The translations under genes and the position numbers were made by a program. Below are positions 24,228 through 36,555 of a stretch of DNA of 64,000 bases, one piece after another; position 1 is the first letter of the stretch, and every line of letters starts with the position of its first letter. Origin of the DNA: Roseibium alexandrii DFL-11 (GTDB taxonomy: Bacteria; Pseudomonadota; Alphaproteobacteria; Rhizobiales; Stappiaceae); NCBI RefSeq assembly GCF_000158095.2, contig NZ_CM011002.1, forward strand, positions 487,541-551,540. Reading direction: 5' to 3'. The notes under the pieces are model-generated. The model was given only the letters and a program-made list of their open reading frames with translations, did no database searches and was not told where the DNA came from.

Positions 24228-27200
24228 ATGACCCAAACGTTCAACGGTCGCAAAAAGGTCCGCAAATATTTCGGATCTATCCGCGATGTCGCGGCGATGC
24301 CCAATCTCATTGAGGTGCAAAAAGCCTCTTATGACCAATTCCTTCAGGTTGATGAGATGCCGGGTGGCGGCCGCAAAGATGAAGGCCTTGAAGCGGTCTT
24401 CCAGTCCGTATTTCCGATTTCTGATTTTGCGGGCACTTCCCTTCTGGAATTTGTTTCCTACGAATTTGAAGCTCCAAAATACGACGTAGATGAGTGCCGT
24501 CAGCGGGACATGACCTTTGCAGCGCCGCTGAAGGTTACCCTGCGTCTCATCGTGTTTGACGTCGATGAAGATACCGGTGCGAAGTCCGTTAAAGACATCA
24601 AGGAACAAGATGTCTACATGGGCGACATGCCGTTCATGACCGACAACGGTACGTTCATTGTAAACGGTACAGAACGCGTGATCGTGTCTCAGATGCACCG
24701 CTCTCCGGGCGTGTTCTTCGATCATGACAAGGGCAAAACCCATTCCTCCGGCAAACTGTTGTTTGCCGCACGTGTGATCCCGTACCGCGGTTCCTGGCTC
24801 GACATCGAGTTCGACGCCAAGGACATTGTGCATGCGCGTATCGACCGCCGCCGCAAAATCCCGGTAACGTCTCTTCTGATGGCGCTTGGCCTGGACGGTG
24901 AGGAAGTTCTCAACACGTTCTACAAGCAGGTTGAGTATACCCGTCAGAAGGACGGTTCCTGGCGCATGCCGTTCGACGGCGAGCGCCTTAAGGGCACCAA
25001 GGCGTCCTATGACCTGATCGACGCCGACAGCGGCGACGTGGTTGTGGAAGGTGGCCGCAAGATCACTGCGCGCACAATCAAGCAGTTGGGTGAAAAGGGC
25101 GTGACCGCGCTCAAAGTCACCGATGAAGACTTGCATGGTCAGTATCTTGCCGAAGATATCGTCGACGCACAGTCTGGTGAAATCTACGCGGAAGCAGGTG
25201 GCGAAATCACCGGCAAACTGCTGGAAGAATTGGTTGATCGCGGCTATCACGATCTGACGATCCTGGACATCGATCATGTCAACACGGGTCCTTACATCCG
25301 CAACACGCTGAATGTTGACAAGAACGAGTCCCGTGAAGATGCGCTGTTCGACATCTACCGCGTGATGCGTCCGGGTGAACCGCCCACCATCGACACGGCC
25401 GAAGCGATGTTCCAGTCGCTCTTCTTTGACGATGAGCGCTATGATCTTTCCGCGGTTGGCCGCGTGAAGATGAACATGCGTCTTGATGTGGATGCAGAAG
25501 ACACCGTTCGGGTCCTGCGCAAGGAAGACATCCTTGAAGTGATCCGTGTGCTTCTGGAACTGCGCGACGGCAAGGGTGACATCGACGACATCGACAACCT
25601 GGGCAACCGCCGTGTTCGCTCCGTTGGCGAGTTGATGGAAAACCAGTACCGCGTCGGTCTCCTGCGTATGGAACGTGCGATCAAGGAGCGGATGAGCTCT
25701 GTCGAGATCGACACGGTGATGCCGCAGGATCTCATCAATGCGAAGCCGGCCGCAGCTGCTGTGCGTGAATTCTTTGGCTCTTCCCAGCTGTCGCAGTTCA
25801 TGGACCAGACAAACCCGCTGTCGGAAGTCACCCACAAGCGCCGCCTCTCGGCTCTTGGACCGGGCGGCTTGACCCGTGAGCGCGCAGGCTTCGAAGTCCG
25901 CGACGTTCATCCGACACACTATGGCCGTATCTGCCCGATTGAGACCCCGGAAGGTCCGAACATCGGTTTGATCAACTCTCTCGCAACGTTCGCCCGTGTG
26001 AACAAGTACGGCTTCATCGAGAGCCCGTACCGCAAGGTAAAAGACGGCACCGTTACCAACGAAGTTGTCTACCTGTCGGCTATGGAAGAAGCGAAACACT
26101 ATGTTGCGCAGTCCAACGCCGAGTATGACGACGAAGGCCGGTTTACCACTGAGCTGATCACCTGTCGTCACGCTGGTGAAAACATGATGGTCCCGTCCGA
26201 AAAGGTCGACCTCATGGACGTTTCGCCGAAGCAGCTCGTGTCGGTTGCGGCATCGCTTATTCCGTTCCTGGAAAACGATGACGCGAACCGCGCACTCATG
26301 GGCTCGAACATGATGCGTCAGGCCGTGCCGCTGGTGCGCGCTGAAGCGCCGTTCGTCGGCACTGGTATGGAGTCTGTCGTGGCCCGGGATTCCGGTGCTG
26401 CGATCGGTGCCCGCCGCGCAGGTGTTGTTGACCAGGTCGATGCGACCCGTATCGTTATCCGGGCAACTGAAGAGCTGGATCCGGGCCGGTCAGGTGTCGA
26501 CATCTACCGCCTGCAGAAGTACCAGCGCTCCAACCAGAACACCTGTATCAATCAGCGTCCGCTGGTGCGGGTTGGTGATCGGATCCACAAAGGCGATATC
26601 ATCGCCGACGGTCCGTCCACCGATCTCGGTGATCTGGCACTCGGCCGGAACGTGCTCGTCGCGTTCATGCCATGGAACGGTTACAACTTCGAGGATTCCA
26701 TCCTCCTGTCCGAGCGCATCGTGTCTGACGATGTCTTCACTTCCATCCACCTTGAAGAGTTCGAGGTGATGGCACGTGATACCAAGCTTGGACCGGAAGA
26801 GATCACCCGTGACATTCCGAATGTTTCTGAAGAAGCGCTGAAGAATCTCGACGAGGCAGGTATCGTTTACATCGGTGCCGAGCTTCATCCGGGCGACATC
26901 CTCGTCGGCAAGATCACACCGAAGGGCGAAAGCCCTATGACGCCGGAAGAAAAACTTCTGCGTGCTATTTTCGGTGAAAAAGCCTCTGATGTCCGCGACA
27001 CGTCCCTGCGCTTGCCGCCGGGTGTTTCCGGGACTGTCGTTGAAGTTCGTGTTTTCAACCGCCATGGCGTTGAAAAAGACGAACGTGCGATGGCGATCGA
27101 GCGTGAAGAAATCGAACGTCTTGCAAAAGACCGCGACGACGAGCAGGCAATCCTTGACCGCAACGTTTATGGCCGTCTGGCCGAGATGCTGATGGACAAG

Positions 27201-28367
27201 ACTGCGGTTGCTGGTCCGAAGGGCTTCAAGAAGGACACTGTGCTGACCGGGGACGTTCTCAACGACTTCCCGCGTTCTCAGTGGTGGCAGTTTGCCAGTG
27301 AGGACGAGAAGTTCATGTCCGAGATCGAAGCTCTGCGCGGTCAGTATGACGACAGCCGGAAGCGTCTCGAGCAGCGTTTCATCGACAAGGTCGAGAAGCT
27401 GCAGCGCGGTGATGAACTGCCGCCAGGCGTCATGAAGATGGTCAAGGTCTTCGTTGCCGTGAAGCGCAAGCTTCAGCCGGGCGACAAGATGGCCGGCCGT
27501 CACGGTAACAAGGGCGTGGTCTCCAAGATCAACCCGTGTGAAGACATGCCGTTCCTGGAAGATGGCACGCACGTCGACATCGTTCTCAACCCGCTCGGCG
27601 TTCCTTCGCGCATGAACGTTGGTCAGATCCTTGAAACCCACATGGGTTGGGCCTGCCGCGGCATGGGCTTGCGCATCGGCGAAATGTACGATGAGTACCG
27701 CAAGACCGGTGAGATCGAGAAGCTTCGTGGCAAGGTCATTGAGATCTACGGCGACAACATGAAGGGTGATGCGGTCAAGGAGTTTGACGACGAAGGTGTC
27801 GTGAAACTGGCCGAGCAGCTGAAGAAGGGCGTGTCCATTGCGACGCCGGTCTTCGACGGTGCCCGTGAGCCTGATGTTGTTGATGCGCTGAAGATCGCGG
27901 ACTTCGACACCAGCGGTCAGTCGACGTTGTTCGACGGCCGGACCGGTGAAGAGTTCGACCGCAAGGTGACCGTGGGCTATATCTACATGCTCAAGCTTCA
28001 CCACTTGGTCGACGACAAGATCCACGCCCGTTCGATTGGTCCGTACTCGCTCGTCACCCAGCAACCGCTTGGTGGTAAGGCGCAGTTCGGTGGCCAGCGT
28101 TTCGGGGAAATGGAGGTCTGGGCTCTTGAAGCTTACGGTGCAGCTTACACGCTGCAGGAAATGCTGACGGTCAAGTCGGATGACGTTGCCGGACGTACGA
28201 AGGTCTATGAGGCCATCGTTCGCGGTGACGACACCTTCGAGGCGGGTATTCCGGAAAGCTTCAACGTGCTTGTGAAGGAAATGCGGTCCCTGGGACTCAA
28301 CGTTGAACTTCAACGTACCGATGTACCCGCGATTGGCGAGGAAGAAACTGCAGACGCTGCAGAATAA
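24228..28367 (+). CDS. rpoB: RNA polymerase beta subunit
   Basis: 1379 aa, normal alphaproteobacterial length. The rifampicin region reads [26 protein letters not shown] in shortened form (..[17 protein letters not shown]..). It has the usual Asp, His and Ser at the resistance positions, so it appears sensitive-type. The C-terminal [17 protein letters not shown] and [24 protein letters not shown] segments (pieces) are conserved active-site elements. ATG 24228 follows GAGGAG; earlier in-frame codons have no family match. rpoC follows after 90 bases. Confidence 0.98.
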   Translation: MTQTFNGRKKVRKYFGSIRDVAAMPNLIEVQKASYDQFLQVDEMPGGGRKDEGLEAVFQSVFPISDFAGTSLLEFVSYEFEAPKYDVDECRQRDMTFAAPLKVTLRLIVFDVDEDTGAKSVKDIKEQDVYMGDMPFMTDNGTFIVNGTERVIVSQMHRSPGVFFDHDKGKTHSSGKLLFAARVIPYRGSWLDIEFDAKDIVHARIDRRRKIPVTSLLMALGLDGEEVLNTFYKQVEYTRQKDGSWRMPFDGERLKGTKASYDLIDADSGDVVVEGGRKITARTIKQLGEKGVTALKVTDEDLHGQYLAEDIVDAQSGEIYAEAGGEITGKLLEELVDRGYHDLTILDIDHVNTGPYIRNTLNVDKNESREDALFDIYRVMRPGEPPTIDTAEAMFQSLFFDDERYDLSAVGRVKMNMRLDVDAEDTVRVLRKEDILEVIRVLLELRDGKGDIDDIDNLGNRRVRSVGELMENQYRVGLLRMERAIKERMSSVEIDTVMPQDLINAKPAAAAVREFFGSSQLSQFMDQTNPLSEVTHKRRLSALGPGGLTRERAGFEVRDVHPTHYGRICPIETPEGPNIGLINSLATFARVNKYGFIESPYRKVKDGTVTNEVVYLSAMEEAKHYVAQSNAEYDDEGRFTTELITCRHAGENMMVPSEKVDLMDVSPKQLVSVAASLIPFLENDDANRALMGSNMMRQAVPLVRAEAPFVGTGMESVVARDSGAAIGARRAGVVDQVDATRIVIRATEELDPGRSGVDIYRLQKYQRSNQNTCINQRPLVRVGDRIHKGDIIADGPSTDLGDLALGRNVLVAFMPWNGYNFEDSILLSERIVSDDVFTSIHLEEFEVMARDTKLGPEEITRDIPNVSEEALKNLDEAGIVYIGAELHPGDILVGKITPKGESPMTPEEKLLRAIFGEKASDVRDTSLRLPPGVSGTVVEVRVFNRHGVEKDERAMAIEREEIERLAKDRDDEQAILDRNVYGRLAEMLMDKTAVAGPKGFKKDTVLTGDVLNDFPRSQWWQFASEDEKFMSEIEALRGQYDDSRKRLEQRFIDKVEKLQRGDELPPGVMKMVKVFVAVKRKLQPGDKMAGRHGNKGVVSKINPCEDMPFLEDGTHVDIVLNPLGVPSRMNVGQILETHMGWACRGMGLRIGEMYDEYRKTGEIEKLRGKVIEIYGDNMKGDAVKEFDDEGVVKLAEQLKKGVSIATPVFDGAREPDVVDALKIADFDTSGQSTLFDGRTGEEFDRKVTVGYIYMLKLHHLVDDKIHARSIGPYSLVTQQPLGGKAQFGGQRFGEMEVWALEAYGAAYTLQEMLTVKSDDVAGRTKVYEAIVRGDDTFEAGIPESFNVLVKEMRSLGLNVELQRTDVPAIGEEETADAAE

Positions 28368-28457
28368 CCCCGGCAACGGACCCCTTTAGACTGAAATGCC
28401 GGTTTGGGGGAGGTAAGGAGCACTTACCTCCCGGCCGAGCATCGAAGGAGATGGATC

Positions 28458-31400
28458 ATGAATCATGAGGTCATGAACCTGTTCAATCAGCAGGCTCCCG
28501 CACAGACCTTCGACAATATCAAGATCTCTCTGGCAAGCCCGGAGAAAATCTTGTCCTGGTCATTCGGTGAGATCAAAAAGCCGGAAACCATCAACTACCG
28601 GACGTTCAAGCCGGAGCGTGATGGTCTTTTCTGCGCGCGCATTTTTGGCCCGATCAAGGACTACGAATGTCTTTGCGGCAAATACAAGCGCATGAAATAC
28701 AAAGGCGTAATATGTGAGAAATGTGGCGTTGAAGTCACGCTCTCCCGTGTACGCCGTGAACGCATGGGCCACATCGAGCTTGCAGCTCCGGTGGCACACA
28801 TCTGGTTCCTGAAGTCCCTGCCGAGCCGCATTGGTTTGCTGCTCGACATGACGCTGAAGGATCTGGAGCGCGTTCTGTACTTCGAAAACTATGTCGTTCT
28901 GGAGCCGGGCCTGACCCCGCTCAAGCAGCACCAGCTTCTGTCTGAAGAAGACTACGTTGCTGCTCAGGACGAGTATGGCGAAGACGCCTTCACCGCGATG
29001 ATCGGTGCAGAGGCGATCCGCGAGATCCTGATGTCGATGGATCTTGAGCGCGAGTCTGAAAAACTCCGCCAGGAAATTGCTGAAGCAACGACTGAGTTGA
29101 AGCCGAAGAAACTCGCCAAGCGCCTTAAGGTCATTGAAGCCTTCATGGAATCGGGCAACCGCCCGGAGTGGATGATCATGACCGTTGTTCCGGTCATCCC
29201 CCCGGATCTTCGTCCGCTCGTTCCGCTCGATGGTGGCCGGTTCGCAACGTCGGATCTCAATGATCTGTACCGCCGTGTGATCAATCGGAACAACCGTCTG
29301 CGCCGCCTGATGGAACTGCGTGCTCCGGACATTATCATCCGGAACGAGAAGCGCATGCTTCAGGAGTCCGTTGACGCCCTGTTCGACAATGGCCGCCGCG
29401 GCCGCGTCATCACCGGTGCCAACAAGCGTCCGCTGAAGTCGCTGTCCGACATGCTGAAAGGCAAGCAGGGCCGCTTCCGTCAGAACCTCCTCGGTAAGCG
29501 CGTTGACTATTCCGGCCGTTCGGTCATCACGGTGGGTCCGGAACTCAAGCTGCACCAGTGTGGTTTGCCGAAGAAGATGGCGCTTGAGCTGTTCAAGCCG
29601 TTCATCTATTCGCGCCTCGACGCCAAGGGCTTCTCTTCAACTGTCAAACAGGCGAAGAAGCTCGTTGAAAAAGAGCGTCCGGAAGTCTGGGATATCCTGG
29701 ATGAGGTGATCCGCGAACACCCGGTTCTCTTGAACCGTGCGCCGACGCTTCACCGTCTTGGCATTCAGGCGTTCGAACCGACCCTGATCGAAGGCAAGGC
29801 AATCCAGCTGCACCCGCTCGTTTGTTCCGCGTTCAACGCTGACTTCGACGGTGACCAGATGGCGGTTCACGTTCCGCTGTCGCTCGAAGCACAGCTGGAA
29901 GCGCGGACGCTGATGATGTCCACGAACAACATTCTGCACCCGGCAAACGGTGGCCCGATCATCGTTCCGTCGCAGGATATTGTTCTCGGTCTCTACTATC
30001 TGTCGATCATGGCGGAGAAGGAGCCGGGCGAGGGCATGGCTTTCTCCGATATCGGTGAAATCCACCATGCGCTGGCCAACAAGGTCATCACGCTGCACAC
30101 GAAGATCAAAGGCCGTTTCCGGTCGGTAGATGCTGAAGGCAACCCGATTTCCGATATCTTCGAGACGACGCCGGGCCGGATGCTGATCGCGGAACTTCTG
30201 CCGAAGCATCACGAAGTACCGTTCGATGTTGCCAACAAGCTGATGACCAAGAAGGACATCTCCAAGATGATCGACACGGTTTACCGTGCCTGCGGTCAGA
30301 AGGAGACGGTTATCTTCTGTGACCGGATCATGCAGCTCGGCTTCAAGAACGCCTGTAACGCCGGCATCTCCTTCGGTATGGACGATATGGTCATCCCGGA
30401 CACCAAGCAGAAGCTTGTTGGGGAAACCGCGTCGCTCGCAACCGAATACGAGCAGCAGTACAATGACGGTCTGATCACCCAGGGCGAGAAGTACAACAAG
30501 GTTGTCGACGCTTGGGCGAAATGTACCGACAAGATCGCTGACGAGATGATGGACCGCATTAAGGCGGTCCAGATCGATGAGGAAACCGGACGCCAGAAGC
30601 CGATGAACTCGGTTTACATGATGTCCCACTCCGGTGCGCGTGGTTCGCCCCAGCAGATGAAGCAGCTGGCCGGTATGCGTGGTCTTATGGCCAAGCCGGA
30701 CGGGTCCATCATCGAGAACCCGATCATCTCGAACTTTAAAGAAGGTCTCTCGGTTCTCGAGTACTTCAACTCCACCCACGGTGCCCGTAAGGGGCTTGCC
30801 GATACGGCGTTGAAGACTGCGAACTCCGGTTACTTGACCCGCCGTCTCGTGGACGTTGCTCAGGATTCCATCATCCTTGAACCGGATTGTGGCTCTGAGC
30901 GCGGCATCACCGTGGCGCCGATCGTCGACGCGGGTAACGTCATTGCCTCTCTGGGCATGCGTGTTCTCGGCCGGACAACTGCGGAAGACGTGCATAACAA
31001 TGCCACCGGCGAAATAATTGTTCCGAAGGGACATTTGATCGACGAGAAGGACGTAGATGCGATTGAAGCTGCAAAAGTTCAGCAGATCAAGATCCGTTCA
31101 GTCCTGACCTGTGAAACCGAGACCGGTGTATGTGCGACCTGTTATGGCCGTGACCTTGCACGTGGTACTCCGGTGAACATGGGCGAGGCTGTTGGCGTTA
31201 TCGCCGCACAGTCGATCGGTGAGCCGGGCACCCAGCTAACCATGCGGACGTTCCACATTGGTGGTACGGCGCAGGTTGTCGACAGCTCGTTCATCGAGTC
31301 CAACGTCGATGGAACGATCAAGATCCGGAACCGTTCGGTCCAGCGCGATAGTGAAGGCAACCTGATTGCCATGGTCCGCAACATGTCCATCGTTGTCATC

Positions 31401-32657
31401 GACAGCGACGACAATGAGCGTGCCGTTCACCGGGTTGCTTACGGTTCCAAGCTACATGTTGATGAAGGTGACGCGGTCAAACGCGGTCAGCGGATCGCTG
31501 AATGGGATCCGTACACTCGTCCGATGCTTGCCGAAGTTGATGGTGTCGTGGACTTTGAGGACCTGGTTGACGGGGCTTCTGTTCAGGAAACCGCCGACGA
31601 GGCAACCGGTATCACCAAACGTGTCGTCATCGACTGGCGCTCTTCGCAGCGTGGCGCGGATCTCAAGCCGGCGGTTGTCATCAAGGACGCCAAAGGTTCC
31701 GTTGCCAAAAACCAGCGTGGATCCGATGCCCGCTTGATGCTGTCCGTGGACGCAGTTCTCTCGGTTCAGCCGGGTGCCTCCGTGAAGGCCGGTGACGTGC
31801 TCGCACGTATTCCGCTGGAAAGCGCCAAGACCAAAGATATCACTGGTGGTCTGCCGCGCGTTGCGGAACTGTTCGAGGCTCGCCGTCCGAAGGATCATGC
31901 GATCATCGCAGAAATCGATGGTACGATCCGCTTCGGCCGCGACTACAAGAACAAGCGCCGTGTCATTATCGATCCGGCAGAGGAGGGCGCCGAGCCCGTC
32001 GAATACCTCATCCCGAAAGGCAAGCACTTCCACCTCCAGGAAGGCGATGCCATTGAAAAGGGTGAGTATATCCTCGACGGCAACCCGGCACCGCACGACA
32101 TTCTGGCTGTTAAGGGCGTTGAGGCACTTGCCGCCTATCTCGTCAACGAAATCCAGGAAGTCTATCGTCTGCAGGGCGTGACCATCAACGACAAGCACAT
32201 TGAAGTGATTGTTCGTCAGATGCTTCAAAAAATCGAGATCACCGATCCAGGCGAAACGGAGTTCTTCTCCGGCGAACAGATCGACAAGCTCGACTTTGAA
32301 GAGGCAAACCGCAAAGCCGTCGATAACGCTCGTGACCCCGCAAAGGGCGTTCCTGTCCTTCTCGGGATCACCAAGGCGTCGCTGCAGACACGCTCTTTCT
32401 TCTCTGCCGCCTCCTTCCAGGAGACGACCCGCGTTCTTACCGACGCTGCGGTCAACGGCAAGACCGACCCACTGGTCGGCCTCAAGGAGAACGTCATTGT
32501 TGGCCGTCTGATCCCGGCTGGTACCGGCGGGGTCATGAAACGGATCCGCAAGATTGCATCGCATCGCGACGACCTGATTCAGGAAGCGCAGCGGGCTCAG
32601 TCTTCGGAAAGTGCCGCAGAAGGCCTTTTGGAAGACATGACCGGCGCTGCAGAATAA
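28458..32657 (+). CDS. rpoC: RNA polymerase beta' subunit
   Basis: 1399 aa. The N-terminal zinc site ([20 protein letters not shown]) is at about 72-91. The catalytic [12 protein letters not shown] loop near 463 binds the two Mg ions, and the second zinc site ([13 protein letters not shown]) is near 885. Trigger loop and bridge helix regions are full. ATG 28458 has AAGGAG upstream and matches the family start [10 protein letters not shown] strong terminator-like hairpin follows 23 bases after the stop. Confidence 0.98.
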   Translation: MNHEVMNLFNQQAPAQTFDNIKISLASPEKILSWSFGEIKKPETINYRTFKPERDGLFCARIFGPIKDYECLCGKYKRMKYKGVICEKCGVEVTLSRVRRERMGHIELAAPVAHIWFLKSLPSRIGLLLDMTLKDLERVLYFENYVVLEPGLTPLKQHQLLSEEDYVAAQDEYGEDAFTAMIGAEAIREILMSMDLERESEKLRQEIAEATTELKPKKLAKRLKVIEAFMESGNRPEWMIMTVVPVIPPDLRPLVPLDGGRFATSDLNDLYRRVINRNNRLRRLMELRAPDIIIRNEKRMLQESVDALFDNGRRGRVITGANKRPLKSLSDMLKGKQGRFRQNLLGKRVDYSGRSVITVGPELKLHQCGLPKKMALELFKPFIYSRLDAKGFSSTVKQAKKLVEKERPEVWDILDEVIREHPVLLNRAPTLHRLGIQAFEPTLIEGKAIQLHPLVCSAFNADFDGDQMAVHVPLSLEAQLEARTLMMSTNNILHPANGGPIIVPSQDIVLGLYYLSIMAEKEPGEGMAFSDIGEIHHALANKVITLHTKIKGRFRSVDAEGNPISDIFETTPGRMLIAELLPKHHEVPFDVANKLMTKKDISKMIDTVYRACGQKETVIFCDRIMQLGFKNACNAGISFGMDDMVIPDTKQKLVGETASLATEYEQQYNDGLITQGEKYNKVVDAWAKCTDKIADEMMDRIKAVQIDEETGRQKPMNSVYMMSHSGARGSPQQMKQLAGMRGLMAKPDGSIIENPIISNFKEGLSVLEYFNSTHGARKGLADTALKTANSGYLTRRLVDVAQDSIILEPDCGSERGITVAPIVDAGNVIASLGMRVLGRTTAEDVHNNATGEIIVPKGHLIDEKDVDAIEAAKVQQIKIRSVLTCETETGVCATCYGRDLARGTPVNMGEAVGVIAAQSIGEPGTQLTMRTFHIGGTAQVVDSSFIESNVDGTIKIRNRSVQRDSEGNLIAMVRNMSIVVIDSDDNERAVHRVAYGSKLHVDEGDAVKRGQRIAEWDPYTRPMLAEVDGVVDFEDLVDGASVQETADEATGITKRVVIDWRSSQRGADLKPAVVIKDAKGSVAKNQRGSDARLMLSVDAVLSVQPGASVKAGDVLARIPLESAKTKDITGGLPRVAELFEARRPKDHAIIAEIDGTIRFGRDYKNKRRVIIDPAEEGAEPVEYLIPKGKHFHLQEGDAIEKGEYILDGNPAPHDILAVKGVEALAAYLVNEIQEVYRLQGVTINDKHIEVIVRQMLQKIEITDPGETEFFSGEQIDKLDFEEANRKAVDNARDPAKGVPVLLGITKASLQTRSFFSAASFQETTRVLTDAAVNGKTDPLVGLKENVIVGRLIPAGTGGVMKRIRKIASHRDDLIQEAQRAQSSESAAEGLLEDMTGAAE

Positions 32658-32680
32658 GCTTCGGCATCAGTCACATCATG

Positions 32681-32707
32681 AAAGGCCGCCTCCGGGCGGC
32701 CTTTCTC
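32681..32707 (+). terminator. Hairpin terminating rpoBC
   Basis: 10-bp perfect stem AAAGGCCGCC / GGCGGCCTTT with loop TCCG, then CTCG. The stem's own TTT end gives a short U-tract. It lies between rpoC and the small gene at 32738, so that gene may be read from leak-through or from its own promoter. Confidence 0.75.
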
Positions 32708-32737
32708 GTATCGAACGAGATAAGGAGGGCTGCCCTC

Positions 32738-33031
32738 ATGAATGACAATGACCTTGAAATGGATCCGGTGGTGTACATCGTTATCGGCCGCGTCTGGAAG
32801 GATGAAGACACTTCGCCGGATGCCGCGATCACGATCCACGCATTTTTGATGGCACCAGATGATGACGATGCCGTTCGCAAGACCTTGGAAGCTCTGTCAT
32901 CGCAAGGGTTCACGGAAGCTGAACTGGATCAGATCGGTGTCATCGATGGTGAACCTGATGAACCGATCTATGAAGGTGCCTATCATGATGCTCTGTCCGG
33001 AAACGTGGCAATTGTCACGCTTGCCGACTAA
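32738..33031 (+). CDS. Small acidic protein of unknown function
   Basis: 97 aa, strongly acidic. I do not recognise a family. A beta-like start (VVYIVIGRVW) is followed by DEDTSPDAAITIHAFLMAPDDDDAV (in part), a helix (RKTLEALSSQGFTEAELDQIG) and a final strand (VAIVTLAD). This suggests one compact alpha/beta domain. ATG 32738 follows AAGGAGG by nine bases, so translation should be strong. It has no signal peptide or membrane helix. It is bracketed by terminators at 32681 and 33094. Confidence 0.75.
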   Translation: MNDNDLEMDPVVYIVIGRVWKDEDTSPDAAITIHAFLMAPDDDDAVRKTLEALSSQGFTEAELDQIGVIDGEPDEPIYEGAYHDALSGNVAIVTLAD

Positions 33032-33093
33032 GACATGGGGTAGGTAGTTCCTTTAGGACAATTAAATAGTATTGTTATCTGTCCTAGTGTTTT

Positions 33094-33128
33094 GCCTCCG
33101 CTGTCAAAAGCGGAGGCTTATTTTATTT
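33094..33128 (+). terminator. Rho-independent terminator after the small acidic gene
   Basis: 9-bp perfect stem GCCTCCGCT / AGCGGAGGC, loop GTCAAA, followed by TTATTTTATTT. Strong and clearly placed 62 bases after the stop. Confidence 0.88.
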
Positions 33129-33217
33129 ATATTCTGAGTTGTCTTACGACAAATATCCACTTTTCGTTTACACAACTGGAAAACACTAAACCCTGAATTG
33201 TATTTTGGAGGTTGCAC

Positions 33218-34900
33218 ATGTTTTCTAGAATATCTGTTGGCATGCGATTGGGTATGCTCATGGGGTTGGTGGTTCTTTGCTTGATCGGGATCCTCGGCGC
33301 GGCGGCTTACCAGGATCGTGACCGGTCGTATGCGGAGCGGCGGATTGGCCTGACCCATCTGGTCAATGCGGCGGCGAGCACGATAGAGAGTTATCATAAG
33401 CGGAGCATAGCCGGAGAGTTCACAGAAGAGCAGGCGCAGGAATTCGCCAAGGAGGCGGTCCGCGGAATGCGTTATGACAATGGCAATTATCTCTTCATCA
33501 ACCTGCGCGGCGACGCTCTGATCATGCACCCGGCACGCCCGGATCTGGAGGGTATGACTTCTCAGGATCTCATTCGTGATTTCGGGTCGTCCAGTCTGCC
33601 GACTTTCTATGACATTGTGCAGAGCCAGGGCAGTGGATTTCATGATTACGTTTGGCGCCGGCCGAATTCTGACGATCTGGCAGGCAAGACTGCGTATGTG
33701 ATAATGTACCAGCCTTGGGAGTGGGTGATCGGGACCGGAGCCTACGTGGACGACATTGAAGCGGCATTTCAAAAGAACCTTGTTTGGCTTGCCGGGATCG
33801 CTCTTGGGTTCGTTCTGCTGCTCGCAATCGCTTCCCACTTCTTGATCCAGTCAATTACAAAGCCTCTCGCGCGGACGGTTCAGGAAGCCGAAGCGCTTGC
33901 AGCCGGGGACACCGAGATCCAGTTCACCGATGCGGACCGCAAGGACGAGATCGGGACAGTGGCCCGGTCGATTGCAGCTTTCCGGGACCGGATATTTGAA
34001 CAACAGCGACTTGCCCGTGAAGCTGCGGAGACGGCAGATGCCCAAAGCCGCCGCCAGCATCTGGTGGAGGGGCTTGTGTCGCGGTTCCGGGAAAATGTGT
34101 CCCATTTGCTCACCGCTGTTGGTGACCGGATCGGAACTGTGAGGACGACGGCGACTGAATTGTCGGGTCTTGCAGGCGCATCTTCAGAGCGGGCGGCCGG
34201 AGCCAGCGGATCAGCGGACTCGGCCAACGGCAGTATTGAGACAACAGCTGCCGCGGCGCAGGAGCTCACTTTCGCCATCCGCGAAATCAACTCGCAGGTT
34301 TCCAAAACCACGGAGGGCGTACAAGGGGCGACGGAAGCTGCGAACAAATCCAGCCAGCGGGTGACCAGCCTGTCCAATGCCGCGATCAAGATCGGTGAGG
34401 TGGTCACGCTTATTCAGGCGATCGCCGAGCAAACCAATCTTTTGGCCTTGAACGCAACCATTGAGGCCGCACGGGCCGGGGAGGCGGGCAAGGGGTTTGC
34501 CGTTGTTGCAGCTGAAGTGAAAGAGCTCGCGACACAGACCGCCAAAGCCACTGAAGAAATCAGCAACCAGATTGCCGACATCCAGGGGTCCACCAATGAA
34601 GCGGTGGCCGCAATTGACGAGATCACATCTCGTGTCGAGGAAGTCCGCAATTTCACTACGGCGATTGCCGCCTCTATCTCTCAACAGGAGTCAGCAACAG
34701 AGTCGATTGCTCAAAGTGTGGTATCGGCAGTTGAGCAGACCAAATCCGCCAGATCCGAAATGGAGATGGTGGTGGCCTCTGCCCGAGAGACCGACGACGG
34801 ATCGCTTGTCGTTCTGCGCGGCGCTGATGAAGTCGCAGAGTATGCCGAGAAGCTCCGCGGTGAGGTCGACACCTTCCTTGATTCTGTCGCTGCGGCATAA
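33218..34900 (+). CDS. Methyl-accepting chemotaxis protein with Cache sensor
   Basis: 560 aa inner-membrane chemoreceptor. TM1 is at about 9-29. A single periplasmic Cache domain follows (about 35-185) with the [11 protein letters not shown] and [10 protein letters not shown] motifs of sCache_2, known in other receptors for small organic acids and related ligands. TM2 is at about 189-210, then HAMP, then the coiled-coil signalling domain with the tip [20 protein letters not shown] (in shortened form). It relays to CheA/CheW. ATG 33218 follows TGGAGG by six bases. No C-terminal CheR-docking pentapeptide is present. No other che genes are nearby. Confidence 0.92.
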   Translation: MFSRISVGMRLGMLMGLVVLCLIGILGAAAYQDRDRSYAERRIGLTHLVNAAASTIESYHKRSIAGEFTEEQAQEFAKEAVRGMRYDNGNYLFINLRGDALIMHPARPDLEGMTSQDLIRDFGSSSLPTFYDIVQSQGSGFHDYVWRRPNSDDLAGKTAYVIMYQPWEWVIGTGAYVDDIEAAFQKNLVWLAGIALGFVLLLAIASHFLIQSITKPLARTVQEAEALAAGDTEIQFTDADRKDEIGTVARSIAAFRDRIFEQQRLAREAAETADAQSRRQHLVEGLVSRFRENVSHLLTAVGDRIGTVRTTATELSGLAGASSERAAGASGSADSANGSIETTAAAAQELTFAIREINSQVSKTTEGVQGATEAANKSSQRVTSLSNAAIKIGEVVTLIQAIAEQTNLLALNATIEAARAGEAGKGFAVVAAEVKELATQTAKATEEISNQIADIQGSTNEAVAAIDEITSRVEEVRNFTTAIAASISQQESATESIAQSVVSAVEQTKSARSEMEMVVASARETDDGSLVVLRGADEVAEYAEKLRGEVDTFLDSVAAA

Positions 34901-35376
34901 GCCGGAACCGGAATGTAACTAAACACCCAGGTGCGGGACACGTGCCTGGGTCCAAGTTCAATCGACGGTTTGCGAGGTCTCGCAGCGTCGATAATCGCTC
35001 TGTTTGATTTCATTTCCCTCTGGCTTCCACTGATGCCCAAGGCCGTAGCTTGGAAACATTTGGGCCCCCTCTATGGGGCCTTGTCCAATGTTGGGTCAAT
35101 GAGTATGCGCATGGCAGGCATGCATGGGATGGAATCAGGGCGCAAAACGACATGCCGGCCTTCTTGTGTTGAGAAAACCGCGAAGATTGGCATGATTTGA
35201 ATCACCTGCTTAACGATTGATTCATCGTTCGGAATCGCGCGATAACTTCCCCAAGTTACAAACGAACATCAGAAGTCGGTATGAAGAAATAATGTTACAA
35301 TCGCACCCGGTTTGGCGATGGAAAATGATCGGGATTTCCGCGGTTTTGCAGAAATGCGGAATTTCCAATAAATCAC
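34901..35376. other. Long non-coding stretch after the chemoreceptor
   Basis: About 475 bases without a convincing gene. It holds several inverted repeats: 34925-34951 (ACCCAGG / CCTGGGT extended by G-T pairs), a nested one at 34961-34992 (ATCGACG / CGTCGAT around TGCGAG / CTCGCA) and 35063-35080 (GGCCCC / GGGGCC). The first may end the chemoreceptor transcript. The right half becomes AT-richer towards the str promoter. Confidence 0.55.
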
Positions 35377-35405
35377 TTGACGCAAAGGGTGCATCTGAGT
35401 AATTT
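35377..35405 (+). promoter_or_regulatory. Promoter of the str/S10 superoperon
   Basis: TTGACG (35377-35382), 17-base spacer, TAATTT (35400-35405), then a GC-rich start region. It lies about 270 bases before rpsL and is the best sigma-70-type match in the gap. Confidence 0.55.
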
Positions 35406-35412
35406 CCGCGCA

Positions 35413-35676
35413 TCCCAAGGGCAGGCGGTAAGAGCGAACCCTCCAGCGCTTTACGAAAGCGCAGGACATAGTCCTCTTAAACGCTGCCGGGTCATATAGG
35501 CGAATACGCGTCGATTGCATGACCGCGAGGCAACTCGTGGTCCTCTGGTTTTTCGCAGCGCCGGCCGCTCCAAATGGAGCGCGCGGGCGCGATTCTGCAT
35601 GTTTGAACACATGTGGCGTCAGCGGGGGACTGCAGTTGCACAAAAGTTTTTGGATGGACAAGGTAAAGGGCACAGA
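35413..35676 (+). promoter_or_regulatory. Structured 5' leader of rpsL
   Basis: About 260 untranslated bases with three local hairpins: GCGCTTT / AAAGCGC (35446-35462), GACCGCGAG / CTCGTGGTC capped by a GCAA tetraloop (35521-35542), and CGCTCC / GGAGCG (35566-35581). An upstream in-frame extension of rpsL runs through it but has no family match. It may host antitermination or ribosomal-protein feedback. Confidence 0.45.
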
Positions 35677-36048
35677 ATGCCGACCATCAACCAGTTGATC
35701 CGCAAGCCGCGGAAAGATCCGCCGAAGCGGAACAAAGTGCCGGCCATGGAGGCCTGCCCGCAGAAGCGTGGTGTTTGCACCCGTGTATACACAACCACTC
35801 CGAAGAAGCCGAACTCGGCTCTTCGTAAAGTGGCGAAAATCCGTCTGACCAACGGCTTCGAAGTCATCGGTTATATCCCGGGTGAAGGCCACAACCTTCA
35901 AGAGCACTCGGTTGTAATGATCCGTGGCGGCCGTGTGAAAGATTTGCCGGGTGTCCGCTACCACATCATCCGTGGTGTTCTGGATACCCAGGGCGTCAAA
36001 GATCGTAAGCAGCGTCGTTCGAAGTACGGCGCGAAGCGGCCGAAGTAA
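35677..36048 (+). CDS. rpsL: 30S ribosomal protein S12
   Basis: 123 aa decoding-centre protein. Lys43 (TPKKPNS) and Lys88 next to Asp89 (RVKDLPG) are the streptomycin-sensitive residues, and Asp89 is the usual methylthiolation site. ATG 35677 gives the universal start [10 protein letters not shown]. The ribosome site upstream is weak (AAAGGG). It opens the str operon; rpsG follows after 12 bases. Confidence 0.98.
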   Translation: MPTINQLIRKPRKDPPKRNKVPAMEACPQKRGVCTRVYTTTPKKPNSALRKVAKIRLTNGFEVIGYIPGEGHNLQEHSVVMIRGGRVKDLPGVRYHIIRGVLDTQGVKDRKQRRSKYGAKRPK

Positions 36049-36060
36049 GGAGCACATTAG

Positions 36061-36531
<471 letters not shown>

Positions 36532-36555
36532 TTTCGACTTTGAAGGGCTGACGCT

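Noticed and set aside
24069-26171. A 700-codon open frame antisense to rpoB, and similar long antisense frames inside rpoC, soxA, fusA and both tuf genes
   Set aside because: They arise from the codon bias of highly expressed genes on the other strand, have no ribosome sites and resemble no protein family.
34931-35200. 89-codon frame in the gap after the chemoreceptor
   Set aside because: No ribosome site, irregular composition and overlap with inverted repeats; no family resemblance.
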